From contig NZ_CADIJO010000003.1 of the NCBI RefSeq assembly GCF_902859705.1, positions 124,001 through 188,000 on the forward strand: a stretch of 64,000 nucleotides of DNA. Reading direction: 5' to 3'. The position numbers and the translations under genes are program-made. The number at the start of each line of letters is the position of its first letter. Position 1 is the stretch's first letter. The notes below the pieces were generated by a model. It saw only the letters and a list, made by a program, of their open reading frames with translations. It searched no databases and was not told where the DNA came from. This DNA comes from Achromobacter deleyi (lineage in GTDB: Bacteria > Pseudomonadota > Gammaproteobacteria > Burkholderiales > Burkholderiaceae_B). Of this stretch, positions 26,296-34,026 are shown one piece after another.

Positions 26296-27198
26296 ATGTT
26301 GAATGCAAGCCAACTGCGCGGCGTGTTCCCCGCGATTCCCACCCCGGTCAACGCCGACGACACGATCAACGCCCCGGCCGCCCAGGCGCTGATCGCCTAT
26401 CTGCTCAAGCAAGGCATCGACGGCATCGTGCCGCTGGGCGGCACGGGCGAATACGGCGCGCTGGCCCGAGCCGAACGCATCCGCATGTGCAAGCTGACGG
26501 TAGACGCCGTCGCCGGCCGCGTGCCGGTGATCCCCGGCGTACTGGACCCCGGCTTCTACGATGCACTGCAAGCCGGCCAGGAATTCGCCGACGCAGGCGC
26601 GGACGCACTGATGGTGCTGACGCCCTACTACACGACGCCGACGCAAGCCGGCATCCGCGAGTATTTCCTGCGCTACGCAGACGCCTCGCCGCTGCCGATC
26701 ATGATCTACGAAATCCCGTACCGCACGCGCATCGCGATTGCCCCGGAGGTATTGCACGAGCTGTCGCGCCACCCGAACATCATCGGGATGAAGGCCTGCA
26801 ACACGGACATGTACCACTTCCTGCGCACGGTGGCAGGCGTAGACGATTCGTTCGCCGTCTTCAGCGGCGAAGACACCCTGCTCCCCGTCCACCTGGCCGC
26901 CGGTGCCCGCGGCGGCATCGTGGTGACGGCAAGCCTGCTGCCCAAGGCCTGGCGCCAGGTCTACGACCTGGCCGCGGCCGGCCAAACCCAAGCCGCGATG
27001 CTGCTGCACCGCCGCCTGATCCCCCTGATGAACCTTGCATTCGCGGAGACGAATCCTGGACCGATGAAGTCTGTGATGGATCTTATCGGCGTCGATTCTC
27101 CTTGTGTTTTGGATCCTTTGGTGGAGCCGGGGGCTGAGTTGCAGGCGTCTTTGCGGGCGGTTGTTGAGCCGTTGTTGAGGGAGTTTGAGGGCGTTTGA
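26296..27198 (+). CDS. DapA/NanA-family lyase or synthase
   Basis: 300-residue class I aldolase-fold enzyme. Signatures: PLGGTGEYGAL (residues about 46-55) around the substrate carboxylate, Tyr138 in YEIPYRT, and Schiff-base Lys166 in IIGMKACN. Family members add or remove pyruvate or dehydrate sugar acids (dihydrodipicolinate synthase, N-acetylneuraminate lyase, 4-hydroxy-2-oxoglutarate aldolase, 5-keto-4-deoxyglucarate dehydratase). A catabolic role is implied by its place as the last gene of an import/oxidation operon. Odd point: the last 45-50 codons switch from C-ending to T/G-ending codons just before the repeat element. Confidence 0.85.
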   Translation: MLNASQLRGVFPAIPTPVNADDTINAPAAQALIAYLLKQGIDGIVPLGGTGEYGALARAERIRMCKLTVDAVAGRVPVIPGVLDPGFYDALQAGQEFADAGADALMVLTPYYTTPTQAGIREYFLRYADASPLPIMIYEIPYRTRIAIAPEVLHELSRHPNIIGMKACNTDMYHFLRTVAGVDDSFAVFSGEDTLLPVHLAAGARGGIVVTASLLPKAWRQVYDLAAAGQTQAAMLLHRRLIPLMNLAFAETNPGPMKSVMDLIGVDSPCVLDPLVEPGAELQASLRAVVEPLLREFEGV

Positions 27199-27217
27199 AG
27201 AATTGGGTTCTTAAGCC

Positions 27218-27393
27218 GCGCGTGACGGTGTCGGGGTGGGGTGGGCGGGGCTACGATTGCGGTCCGGAGCCTTCGCTCCGGACTTGCCTAGGCGGCCCCC
27301 CCCTTCGTCATCCTCGTCCGCCTTCGGCTCCCTACGGATTCCCTCGGGCGCATCTACACGCCCCGCCCACCCCACCCCGACACCGCCACGCGC
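27218..27393 (-). repeat. Alpha end stem-loop of copy 1
   Basis: 34-base arms (27218-27251 and 27360-27393) pair with one mismatch and enclose a 108-base core. The core reads, on the minus strand, ATGCGCCCGAGGGAATCCGT through to a small TCCGGAGC/GCTCCGGA hairpin. This copy has an insertion of about 14 bases beside that hairpin that the other four lack. Confidence 0.85.
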
Positions 27394-27931
27394 TCTTGAT
27401 GCGACTTAATGGCGGACCCTGGGGCGGTCAGTGTGCTTGGCATGTTAGCCACGGTCAGAGGGGGGTGGGCGGGGTGGGACGGTGCCCGCTTCGTGCCGGC
27501 CGCGCGGGCGGCCTTACGAAGCTTACGCGGCGTCTTGCGGGCGCCGATGACGCTCTCGCGTGTAGGTAGTGGTGTTGGTGGTGTCAGGAAGTCGCTCTTG
27601 CGTGTGAGCGGAGCAGGTGGCATCAGAAATGCTGTTGGCCTGTAGCGGCGCGGATGCCGTGGCGTTGACATCAATGTGCAGCGCCTGATGGGCGGCGCGC
27701 GAGACAGTCAGCATGCGCAAGCCAGTGCCTGCTCGCGCCGCCCATCACCGCCCCCTCCCCCCTGACTGCGAACCATTAGAAAACCAATCTCCAACAGCGC
27801 GAAGCGCCACAGCAACACTTTCCAGCAACGCAATGCCAAACGTGGCCGCCCGCGCGGCCGCGGCTTGGCGACCCTGTAGATTTCATGCCCTGAACACGGG
27901 TCTAACGACGCAACGAACCCAGACGCGCGTA

Positions 27932-28091
27932 GCCCGTCGTGCAGGGCTTCGTGGCGGCGGGCAACCTCGATGCGCCCGAGGGAATCCGTAGGGAGCCGAA
28001 GGCGTACGAGGATGACGAAGGGGAAGTCCGGCGCCGGCGCGCCGGACCGCAATCGTGGGCGCCCGCTGCCACGAAGCCCTGCACGACGGGC
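27932..28091 (+). repeat. Beta end stem-loop of copy 1
   Basis: 31-base arms (27932-27962 and 28061-28091) pair with one mismatch around a 98-base core that starts ATGCGCCCGAGGGAATCCGT at 27970. The small inner hairpin is GTCCGGCGC/GCGCCGGAC-like. The arm sequence differs at about a dozen positions from the beta arms of copies 2 and 3, yet both arms changed together. Confidence 0.85.
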
Positions 28092-28109
28092 GACCTACGA
28101 AGATCACAA

Positions 28110-28937
28110 CTACCGCGAATAAGCCGAAAACTTAGACTTCGAAATAGAAGTCGCCGCCACCTGCACATGCTGCGCCAATTCAGCCTCGACTCGTGCCACG
28201 GTCCACCGCGTCGTCGGCACAGAAATATTGATAGCAGCCACCGCCAACCCTCGATGGTCTATCACTGGCGCCGCCACCGAAATATCCCCAAGCACCGTTT
28301 CGTTCACGATGATTGCGTAACCCTTCTCGGCCACGCGTTGCGCGCGTTCCAGCAGCTTTTCGGGGTTCACCTCTGTGTAGGGGGTGATGGGGTCCAGGCG
28401 GGTTTGGGACAGGATTTCGCGGCGCTGCTCGTCTGACAGGCGGGAGAGGATGGCCGTGCCAGATGCCGTGAAATAGGCCGGCAGGCGGCTGCCTACGGCG
28501 ATGTCCACGTTGACCAGGTGGTGGCCGGGGAAGCGGGCCACGAATACGATTTCGTGGCCGTCCAGCTCTTGCAGGTTCGTCGTTTCGCCCAGCGTGCGGC
28601 TGATGTCCAGCAGGTAGGGCGACGCCTTGTCGATCAGCTCGTTCGCGCGCACATAGTTGTACGAGAATTGCAGCACCTTCGGCGTCAGGCCGTAATTGCG
28701 CGTGTCGGGAATGCGGCGCAGATAGCCCAGCGTTTCAAGCGTGTAGACCAGGCGTTGCGTTGCACTGCGGTCCAGGCCCGATGCGCGGGCGATGTCGGCC
28801 AGCGTCATGTGGCGCTTCGGGCCGTCGAATGCGTGCAGCACCTGGAAGGCTTTTTCGGTAGAGCCTACGAATAGCGAGGACCGGGTTTCGGTCGTTGCCT
28901 GCGTCTTGTCCGTATCGTCGGGCTTGCGGTTGGGCAC
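28110..28937 (-). CDS. IclR-family transcriptional regulator
   Basis: About 275 residues. N-terminal winged helix-turn-helix (about 18-85): STEKAFQVLHAFDGPKRHMT, then LADIARASGLDRSATQRLVY. C-terminal IclR effector domain (about 100-270): TNLQELDGHEIVFVARFPGH, LPAYFTASGTAILS, and ISVAAPVIDHRGLAVAAINIS, the usual ligand-pocket strand. The start is uncertain: no ATG fits, and a GTG opening V-P-N-R-K-P is the best choice; a GTG 29 codons further up is less likely. It is probably the regulator of the neighbouring hydroxyacid/ABC operon or of the PhyH gene upstream. The last ~90 codons are unusually T/G-ending near the repeat element. Confidence 0.83.
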   Translation of the reverse strand: MPNRKPDDTDKTQATTETRSSLFVGSTEKAFQVLHAFDGPKRHMTLADIARASGLDRSATQRLVYTLETLGYLRRIPDTRNYGLTPKVLQFSYNYVRANELIDKASPYLLDISRTLGETTNLQELDGHEIVFVARFPGHHLVNVDIAVGSRLPAYFTASGTAILSRLSDEQRREILSQTRLDPITPYTEVNPEKLLERAQRVAEKGYAIIVNETVLGDISVAAPVIDHRGLAVAAINISVPTTRWTVARVEAELAQHVQVAATSISKSKFSAYSR

Positions 28938-29028
28938 GGGAAACAGCCTATTCAGTGAAGGAACGTGCACGGGCCGGGGGCGCGCGATGCCGTCTTGCCG
29001 GCAGCGACCGCGCGAAGTGCACACTATT

Positions 29029-29045
29029 TAATTGTAATTCAATTA
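29029..29045. promoter_or_regulatory. Dyad in the AT-rich promoter region of the IclR gene
   Basis: TAATTG-N5-CAATTA is a perfect inverted repeat inside a 40-base AT-rich island, about 90 bases upstream of the chosen IclR start and just after the PhyH stop. It could be an autoregulatory site. Confidence 0.4.
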
Positions 29046-29089
29046 TTAATAGCGAATTCCAATGACTTAATAGCTCGGTTCGCCGCGCC

Positions 29090-29857
29090 CTACCCTGCCA
29101 ACGGCACCCCCGGCTGGCTGGCCGAACGCGTGCCCGGCAACGGGTGACAAGATTGCGGGTGATACGTATGCACCACCGACAGCTTCACGCGGTCGCTGCG
29201 GTTGCCTTGGGCGGCGTGCAGCGTGCGGCAATGGAAGAACACCACGTCGCCCGCTTGCAGTTCGGGACAGACGGCGCGTGCGATCCAGTCCGCGTTTTCC
29301 GGCGCGTCGTCGCGGAAGAATTTCTTGTCGTCGAATTGCCGCGTCTGAAACGCCGCCGCGTGCGAACCGGGGATGAACGACAGGCCGCCGTTTTCGCGCA
29401 TCTCGGGCCCCAGGGCCAGCCAACAGGACACCAGGTCCGTGTCGGAAAAAGACCAGTAGCGGATGTCCTGGTGCCAGCCCGTCAGGCTGCCGTAGGCCGG
29501 ATGCTTCGTCATCACGCAGTTGTGGTGCACCGTCGACAGCAGCGGCGCTTCGCCGAAATAGCGCGCCAGCGACTGGCCGATGCGGGGGTCCGTGGCCCAT
29601 TGCGCGTAGAGCGGGTCGCGCGCGTAGGCGTTGAGCAGGCGCCGCACCGTCAGGCCGCCTTCGGCCGTGCGAGACTCGGGCGCGCCGGGGTAGCGCAGAT
29701 CCGCTTCGTATTCGATGGGCGCCACGTGGTCGTGCAGATGGCGTTCGGACAGCGCGCGCAGCGCCTGGACCTGCGCCGCGTCCACGAACTGGCGCGCCAC
29801 GAAAAAGCCCTGCTCGCGCAGGACCGCTAACTCTTCATCTTGCAGTGACCCGGACAT
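29090..29857 (-). CDS. Phytanoyl-CoA dioxygenase (PhyH) family protein
   Basis: 255-residue Fe(II)/2-oxoglutarate-dependent oxygenase. The facial triad is visible: His129 and Asp131 in GWHQDIRYW, and the distal His214 in HCRTLHAAQGNRS, with the 2-oxoglutarate-binding Arg a few residues on. The region GGLSFIPGSH is also a family hallmark. It hydroxylates a small molecule in the cytoplasm; bacterial members act on diverse substrates, so none is assigned. The start is the ATG of MSGSLQDEEL with GAGGGTCGAG upstream. It precedes the IclR gene on the same strand by 152 bases. Confidence 0.87.
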   Translation of the reverse strand: MSGSLQDEELAVLREQGFFVARQFVDAAQVQALRALSERHLHDHVAPIEYEADLRYPGAPESRTAEGGLTVRRLLNAYARDPLYAQWATDPRIGQSLARYFGEAPLLSTVHHNCVMTKHPAYGSLTGWHQDIRYWSFSDTDLVSCWLALGPEMRENGGLSFIPGSHAAAFQTRQFDDKKFFRDDAPENADWIARAVCPELQAGDVVFFHCRTLHAAQGNRSDRVKLSVVHTYHPQSCHPLPGTRSASQPGVPLAG

Positions 29858-30096
29858 CTCGACCCTCACACCCCGCGGCGTAAGCTGCAAAGCGTCTGCG
29901 CACACGGCAGGCGCGTGCCGGGCAAGGCGCCGGCGAGCGCGGGGAGAGCTAGATTACCAAATGTGCGGGCCGGACCGTTATCAGAAATGCGGCCGCAATC
30001 CTGGGAAGAAGGCGGCCGTCGGCGCTACGAGGATCGGCATTCAATCAGGCCCGTGCCTGCGCGTTCGAATAACCGGCGCAAGGACTCAGGTTGCCG

Positions 30097-31206
30097 TCAA
30101 CCCGCCGGTGTCTTGTCGGGGGCCTCGGCGGCCCGCAAGCGTGCGGTGTCGCGTTCGACTTCTTCGTGGTGCACCCATTCGCGCCACACCGCCACCAGCA
30201 GCGCCATCAGCACCGGGCCCACGAACAGGCCCACGATGCCCATGGTCTTGACGCCGCCCACCAGGCCGAAGAACGTCGGCAGGAACGGCAGCTTGACCGG
30301 GCCGCCCACCAGGCGCGGACGCAGCGTCTTGTCGACGATGAAAAGCTCGACGCTGCCCCAGACCATCAGCGCGATGCCCGCCACCACATGGCCCGAGCCC
30401 ACCAGGTACAGCGACACCAGCGTGAACGACAGCGGTGCACCGCCCGGGATCAGCGCCATGAATCCGGTCACCACGCCCAGCAGCACCGGCGACGGCACGC
30501 CCGCCACCCAGTAGGCGATGCCCAGCACCAGGCCTTCGCCCAGCGCGATCAGGCCCATGCCCGTGACGGTGGAATTGATCGTGGCCGGCACCACGCGCGA
30601 AAAGCGCTGCCAGCGCGCGGGCAGGATGCGTTCGCCCAGCACGTCCAGTTGGGCCACCATGCGCACGCCGTCCTTGTAGACGAAGAACAGCGTGATCAGC
30701 ATGAACAATACGGTCAGCAGCAACTGGAACACGTTGCCCGTGGCGGCCAGCACCATGCGGTAGATGTTGCCCAGGTGTTCGCCGCTGACGGCTTCGACCA
30801 GCGCGCCCAGCGCGTGGGGCTGGCCGATATAGGCTTCCCAATACTCACCCAGGCGGTCGCCCACCACGGGCATCGAGGTGATCCAGGCGGGGACGGCCAC
30901 GCCGTGCCGATTGGCCGCGATGGCCCAGGCAAAAAAGGTGCTGGCTTCCTTGATGGCGTACGACAGCGCCAGCGACAGCGGCACGATCAGCACCACGATG
31001 ACCACCAGCAGCGCCAGCGAGGCGGCCAGCATCGTGCGGCCGCCGCAGCGGTCGACCAGGCGCCGATACAGGGGCCAGCTGGCCAGGCCGATGATCAGCG
31101 CGGCCAGCGCGGGCACCAGGAATCCGCTAAGGAAATACACCCCCGCCAGCAGGACGAGGAGCAAAAGCCAACGGGCGATCAGGTAAGCGGGAAGTACAGG
31201 CTGCAT
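30097..31206 (-). CDS. AI-2E family (PerM-like) membrane transporter
   Basis: 369 residues, inner-membrane, with two helices at the N-terminus, a central soluble stretch (about 100-150) and five or so further helices. Family elements: FFVYKDGVRM after the third helix block, TINSTVTGMGLIALGEGLVLG, GVPSPVLLGVVTGFMALIPG with the conserved Pro-Gly, and GPVLMALLVAVW near the end. Members export small molecules such as autoinducer-2 or couple Na+/H+; the role here is unspecified. The highly charged C-terminal tail is cytoplasmic. The 239 bases between this stop and the PhyH start show no recognisable feature. Confidence 0.87.
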   Translation of the reverse strand: MQPVLPAYLIARWLLLLVLLAGVYFLSGFLVPALAALIIGLASWPLYRRLVDRCGGRTMLAASLALLVVIVVLIVPLSLALSYAIKEASTFFAWAIAANRHGVAVPAWITSMPVVGDRLGEYWEAYIGQPHALGALVEAVSGEHLGNIYRMVLAATGNVFQLLLTVLFMLITLFFVYKDGVRMVAQLDVLGERILPARWQRFSRVVPATINSTVTGMGLIALGEGLVLGIAYWVAGVPSPVLLGVVTGFMALIPGGAPLSFTLVSLYLVGSGHVVAGIALMVWGSVELFIVDKTLRPRLVGGPVKLPFLPTFFGLVGGVKTMGIVGLFVGPVLMALLVAVWREWVHHEEVERDTARLRAAEAPDKTPAG

Positions 31207-31330
31207 AGAAGATCGACAGTGAATGCGTTTAGGCTTTGACTGTCGGACTATACATACGTTTCACGAAATACGAGGGACGCAAGCCCTGTATTTACTACGG
31301 GGTTTCCCGCGTTTTCGACGCTTTTGCCGA

Positions 31331-32401
31331 CTACAACGCGTACTCGGCAGCCTCTTCCCGGGCGGTGCGGCGGCGCGGGGGCATTTCGGGCGAATTGGCA
31401 GCGGCCACGCCCGCCACGGCCATCTGCTTGGCCTGGCTGATCTGGCGTTGCTGGAACACGCCGCAGCTGACGGCGGCCGGATCGGTTTCGTCGCGGCCGC
31501 TCAAGAGCGGGCAGCTGGCGAACAATTCGGCGACCCAGTCGGCAAATGCCCGCACCTTGGGCGACAACTGGCGGCTTTGCGGGTACAGCACCGAGATTGC
31601 CGTGGTGCTGGGTTTCCACTGAGGCAGCACTTCGATCAGCTCGCCCGATTGCAGATACGGCAGCGCCATGTAGCGCGGCGTCTGGATCAGGCCAAAGCCC
31701 TTCAGGCCGCAGTCCAGGTAGGCGCCGGCTTCGTTCACGGCAACCGTGCCGCGCATGTCGACTTCCTGGTGCTTGCCGTCGATCTTGAAGTCCCAGGGGC
31801 AATTGCGGCCGCTGCGGCTGGAGAAATAGTGCACCGCGTGGTGGTCGCGCAGGTCTTCGATGGTCTGCGGCATGCCGTGGCGCGCCACGTAGGTGGGCGA
31901 CGCGCAGGTGACCGTCTGCAAGGTGCCGATACGGCGCGCGACCAGGCTGGAATCTTCGAGGTCGCCGGCGCGGATGACGCAGTCCACGGCCTCTTGCACC
32001 ATATCCACGGGGCGGTCGCCCAGGCCGAGCACCAGCTCGACGTCCGGGTATTTGTCGTGAAAATCACACAATGACGGGATTAGAATCAGCCGCCCGATAC
32101 ACGTGGGCACGTCGATGCGCAGGCGCCCCTTCAGGCGCAGGGCCGCTTCCTGGAAGCAGGCCTCGGTTTCTTCGACGTCGGCCAGAATGCGCACGCAGTG
32201 CTGGTAATAGCCCGCGCCGTCGGGCGTCAGGCCGATACGGCGCGTGGTGCGGTTGAGCAATCGCACGCCCAGCAGGCGTTCGAGATTCTGGATGATGGTC
32301 GTGACGGTGGTGCGCGGAAGCGAGAGGCTGTCGGCCGCCCGGGTGAAGCTATTGGCATCCACGACGCGCACAAACACCTGCATAGCCTGAAAACGGTCCA
32401 T
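31331..32401 (-). CDS. LysR-family regulator, divergent from the RND efflux operon
   Basis: 356 residues. Helix-turn-helix at about 1-60: MDRFQAMQVFVRVVDANSFT and RAADSLSLPRTTVTTIIQNL, with LLNRTTRRIGLTPDG ending the wing. Effector domain about 90-295. It carries a 55-residue C-terminal extension (after about residue 300, rich in Ala, Arg and Gln) that ordinary LysR proteins lack. Placed 392 bases from, and divergent to, a MexEF-OprN-like operon, so it is the probable activator. It belongs to a different LysR subgroup from P. aeruginosa MexT as judged by the N-terminal sequence. Confidence 0.85.
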   Translation of the reverse strand: MDRFQAMQVFVRVVDANSFTRAADSLSLPRTTVTTIIQNLERLLGVRLLNRTTRRIGLTPDGAGYYQHCVRILADVEETEACFQEAALRLKGRLRIDVPTCIGRLILIPSLCDFHDKYPDVELVLGLGDRPVDMVQEAVDCVIRAGDLEDSSLVARRIGTLQTVTCASPTYVARHGMPQTIEDLRDHHAVHYFSSRSGRNCPWDFKIDGKHQEVDMRGTVAVNEAGAYLDCGLKGFGLIQTPRYMALPYLQSGELIEVLPQWKPSTTAISVLYPQSRQLSPKVRAFADWVAELFASCPLLSGRDETDPAAVSCGVFQQRQISQAKQMAVAGVAAANSPEMPPRRRTAREEAAEYAL

Positions 32402-32793
32402 GGCGACGGTGTCCTATTAGGGCAGTTGGTCGGGGTGTACGGAGCATAACGCGTTTCCGGCCGGGATTAGACAAATCTACCGAACAGTGTTGCCGAACAA
32501 CACATGTTTATCCGCTCGGGCAAAACACTCAGAATTCAAACCATCTTGAAGTGCCCGTGCCGCCCGGCGCCATCAAAGGGCCTGTCAATCCTCAGATTCC
32601 GACCACGCGAGAGCTCGTCCCCCAAAGACACTCTCAGCCAAGGGAAACGTAACAGTGTTGCATGCTGCACCGCAGTATGACATCGGTGTTTCAGGACTGA
32701 CAGACCCGCCGCGATGCCGCCCCCGCCGCCACCCGCCCCCCTCGCGGTCCCCGGCAAGTGCGCTTCACCCCGACACCACCCTCAAGGAACATC
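32402..32793. promoter_or_regulatory. 392-base divergent control region of the efflux operon
   Basis: No gene is seen here. It contains a perfect inverted repeat GTGTTG-N5-CAACAC (32487-32503) and an identical 11-base word, AACAGTGTTGC, at 32483-32493 and 32651-32661, 168 bases apart. Such paired sites are plausible LysR-binding boxes for both directions. AAGGA at the end serves the adaptor gene start. Confidence 0.45.
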
Positions 32794-33990
32794 ATGGTTT
32801 CGCGTAATCGTATTGCTGTGCTCGTCGTTTTCGCGGCCGTCATTGCGGCCGGCGGTAGCTACGCCCTGTTTCGCGCCCCTGCCGGCGCCAATGCTGCCCA
32901 GGCGCAAGGCGCCCCGGCGGCGCCTCCCGTCGAAGTGGCCGAAGTGGTCAGCAAGACCATTGTCGACTGGCAGCGGTATTCCGGCCGACTGGAAGCCATC
33001 GACCGCGTGGACATCCGTCCGCTGGTCTCCGGCACCCTGACCGCCGTGCACTTCCAGGACGGCAGCATCGTCAAGAAGGGCGACGTCCTGTTCACCATCG
33101 ACCCGCGCCCTTACGCGGCCGAAGTGGACCGCGCCGCCGCTGCCCTGACCGCCGCCAAGGCCCGCGCCTCGTACACGGCCACGGAACTGGCCCGCGGCCA
33201 GCGCCTGTTGACCGACAACGCCATCGCCCGCCGCGACTTCGAGGAAAAGCAGAACGCCGCCCGCGAAGCCGCCGCCAACTTGCAAGGCGCCCAAGCCGCA
33301 CTGGACTACGCCAAGCTGAACCTGGGCTACACCCGCATCGAAGCCCCGGTCGCCGGCCGCGTGTCGCGCGCGGAAGTCACGGTGGGCAACGTGGTCGCCG
33401 CCGGCGCCACCTCGGTGCCGCTGACGACGCTGGTGTCGGTCTCGAAGATGTACGCCTCGTTCGACGTCGATGAGCAGACCTTCCTGAAGTACGTGAACCC
33501 CGCCCGCAATGGCAAGGCCGGCTCGGTGCCGGTCGAGCTGGGCCTGGCCAACGAGGAAGGCTATTCGCGCACCGGCTTCGTGCAATCGGTGGACAACCGC
33601 CTGGACGCCACGTCCGGCACCATCCGCGTGCGCGCCGAGTTCGATAACGCCGACGGTTCGCTCCTGCCCGGCCTGTACGCCCGCATCCGCCTGGGCGGCA
33701 GCGATCCGCGCAGCGCCGTGCTGATCGACGAAAAGGCCATCGGCACCGACCAGGACAAGCGCTACGTGCTGGTGCTGGACGACAAGAACCACGCCAACTA
33801 CCGCCAGATCAAGCTGGGCGCCAACCAGGAAGGCCTGCGGGTCGTGGATTCCGGCCTGGCCCCTGGCGACCGCATCGTGGTCAACGGCCTGCAGCGCGTA
33901 CGCCCCGGCGACGCCGTCAGCCCGACCGTGGTGCCCATGGTCACGGCCCAGCGCAACCCGGTCAAGACCGCATCGGCCAACGCCAACTAA
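32794..33990 (+). CDS. RND efflux periplasmic adaptor (MexE-like)
   Basis: 398 residues. One N-terminal membrane anchor or signal (RIAVLVVFAAVIAAGGSYAL), then the membrane-fusion-protein layout: lipoyl halves (VDIRPLVSGTLTAVHFQDGS and YTRIEAPVAGRVSRAEVTVG) flanking an alpha-hairpin (about 110-170), a beta-barrel and a membrane-proximal domain ending in LRVVDSGLAPGDRIVVNGLQ. It bridges the inner-membrane pump and the outer-membrane channel in the periplasm. The start has AAGGA five bases upstream; an earlier in-frame ATG lacks one. First gene of a three-gene operon. Confidence 0.9.
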   Translation: MVSRNRIAVLVVFAAVIAAGGSYALFRAPAGANAAQAQGAPAAPPVEVAEVVSKTIVDWQRYSGRLEAIDRVDIRPLVSGTLTAVHFQDGSIVKKGDVLFTIDPRPYAAEVDRAAAALTAAKARASYTATELARGQRLLTDNAIARRDFEEKQNAAREAAANLQGAQAALDYAKLNLGYTRIEAPVAGRVSRAEVTVGNVVAAGATSVPLTTLVSVSKMYASFDVDEQTFLKYVNPARNGKAGSVPVELGLANEEGYSRTGFVQSVDNRLDATSGTIRVRAEFDNADGSLLPGLYARIRLGGSDPRSAVLIDEKAIGTDQDKRYVLVLDDKNHANYRQIKLGANQEGLRVVDSGLAPGDRIVVNGLQRVRPGDAVSPTVVPMVTAQRNPVKTASANAN

Positions 33991-34026
33991 GCGGCCGGTG
34001 ACAAGACAAGCAGAACGAGAACGTTC

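Larger units (their letters stand above)
27218..28091 (+). repeat. Composite intergenic repeat, copy 1 (complete)
   Basis: Fills the 911-base gap between the DapA-like gene and the IclR gene. Order: end stem-loop alpha (27218-27393), internal module, end stem-loop beta (27932-28091). The internal module contains an inverted repeat GCTTCGT...ACGAAGC around a GGCCGC-rich centre (27488-27523), a hairpin with arms TGATGGGCGGCGCG (27686-27699) and CGCGCCGCCCATCA (27734-27747) whose loop carries CATGCGCAAGCC, and a block near 27820-27905 shared with the other two copies. Copy 2 at 38.9-39.7 kb is the same structure inverted. I do not recognise it as a known IS, MITE or REP family, and no transposase lies nearby. 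Confidence 0.85.

Noticed and set aside
27218-27393. Insertion sequence with terminal inverted repeats
   Set aside because: Each end element is itself a complete hairpin, the arms differ between copies, and no transposase frame lies inside or beside the unit.
27218-28091. CRISPR array or tandem repeat array
   Set aside because: The core repeats are inverted, about 500 bases or more apart, with no regular short spacers and no cas genes.
29858-30096. Small gene in the gap between the PhyH and AI-2E genes
   Set aside because: Frames here have no ribosome-binding site or recognisable sequence, and no structured element stands out.
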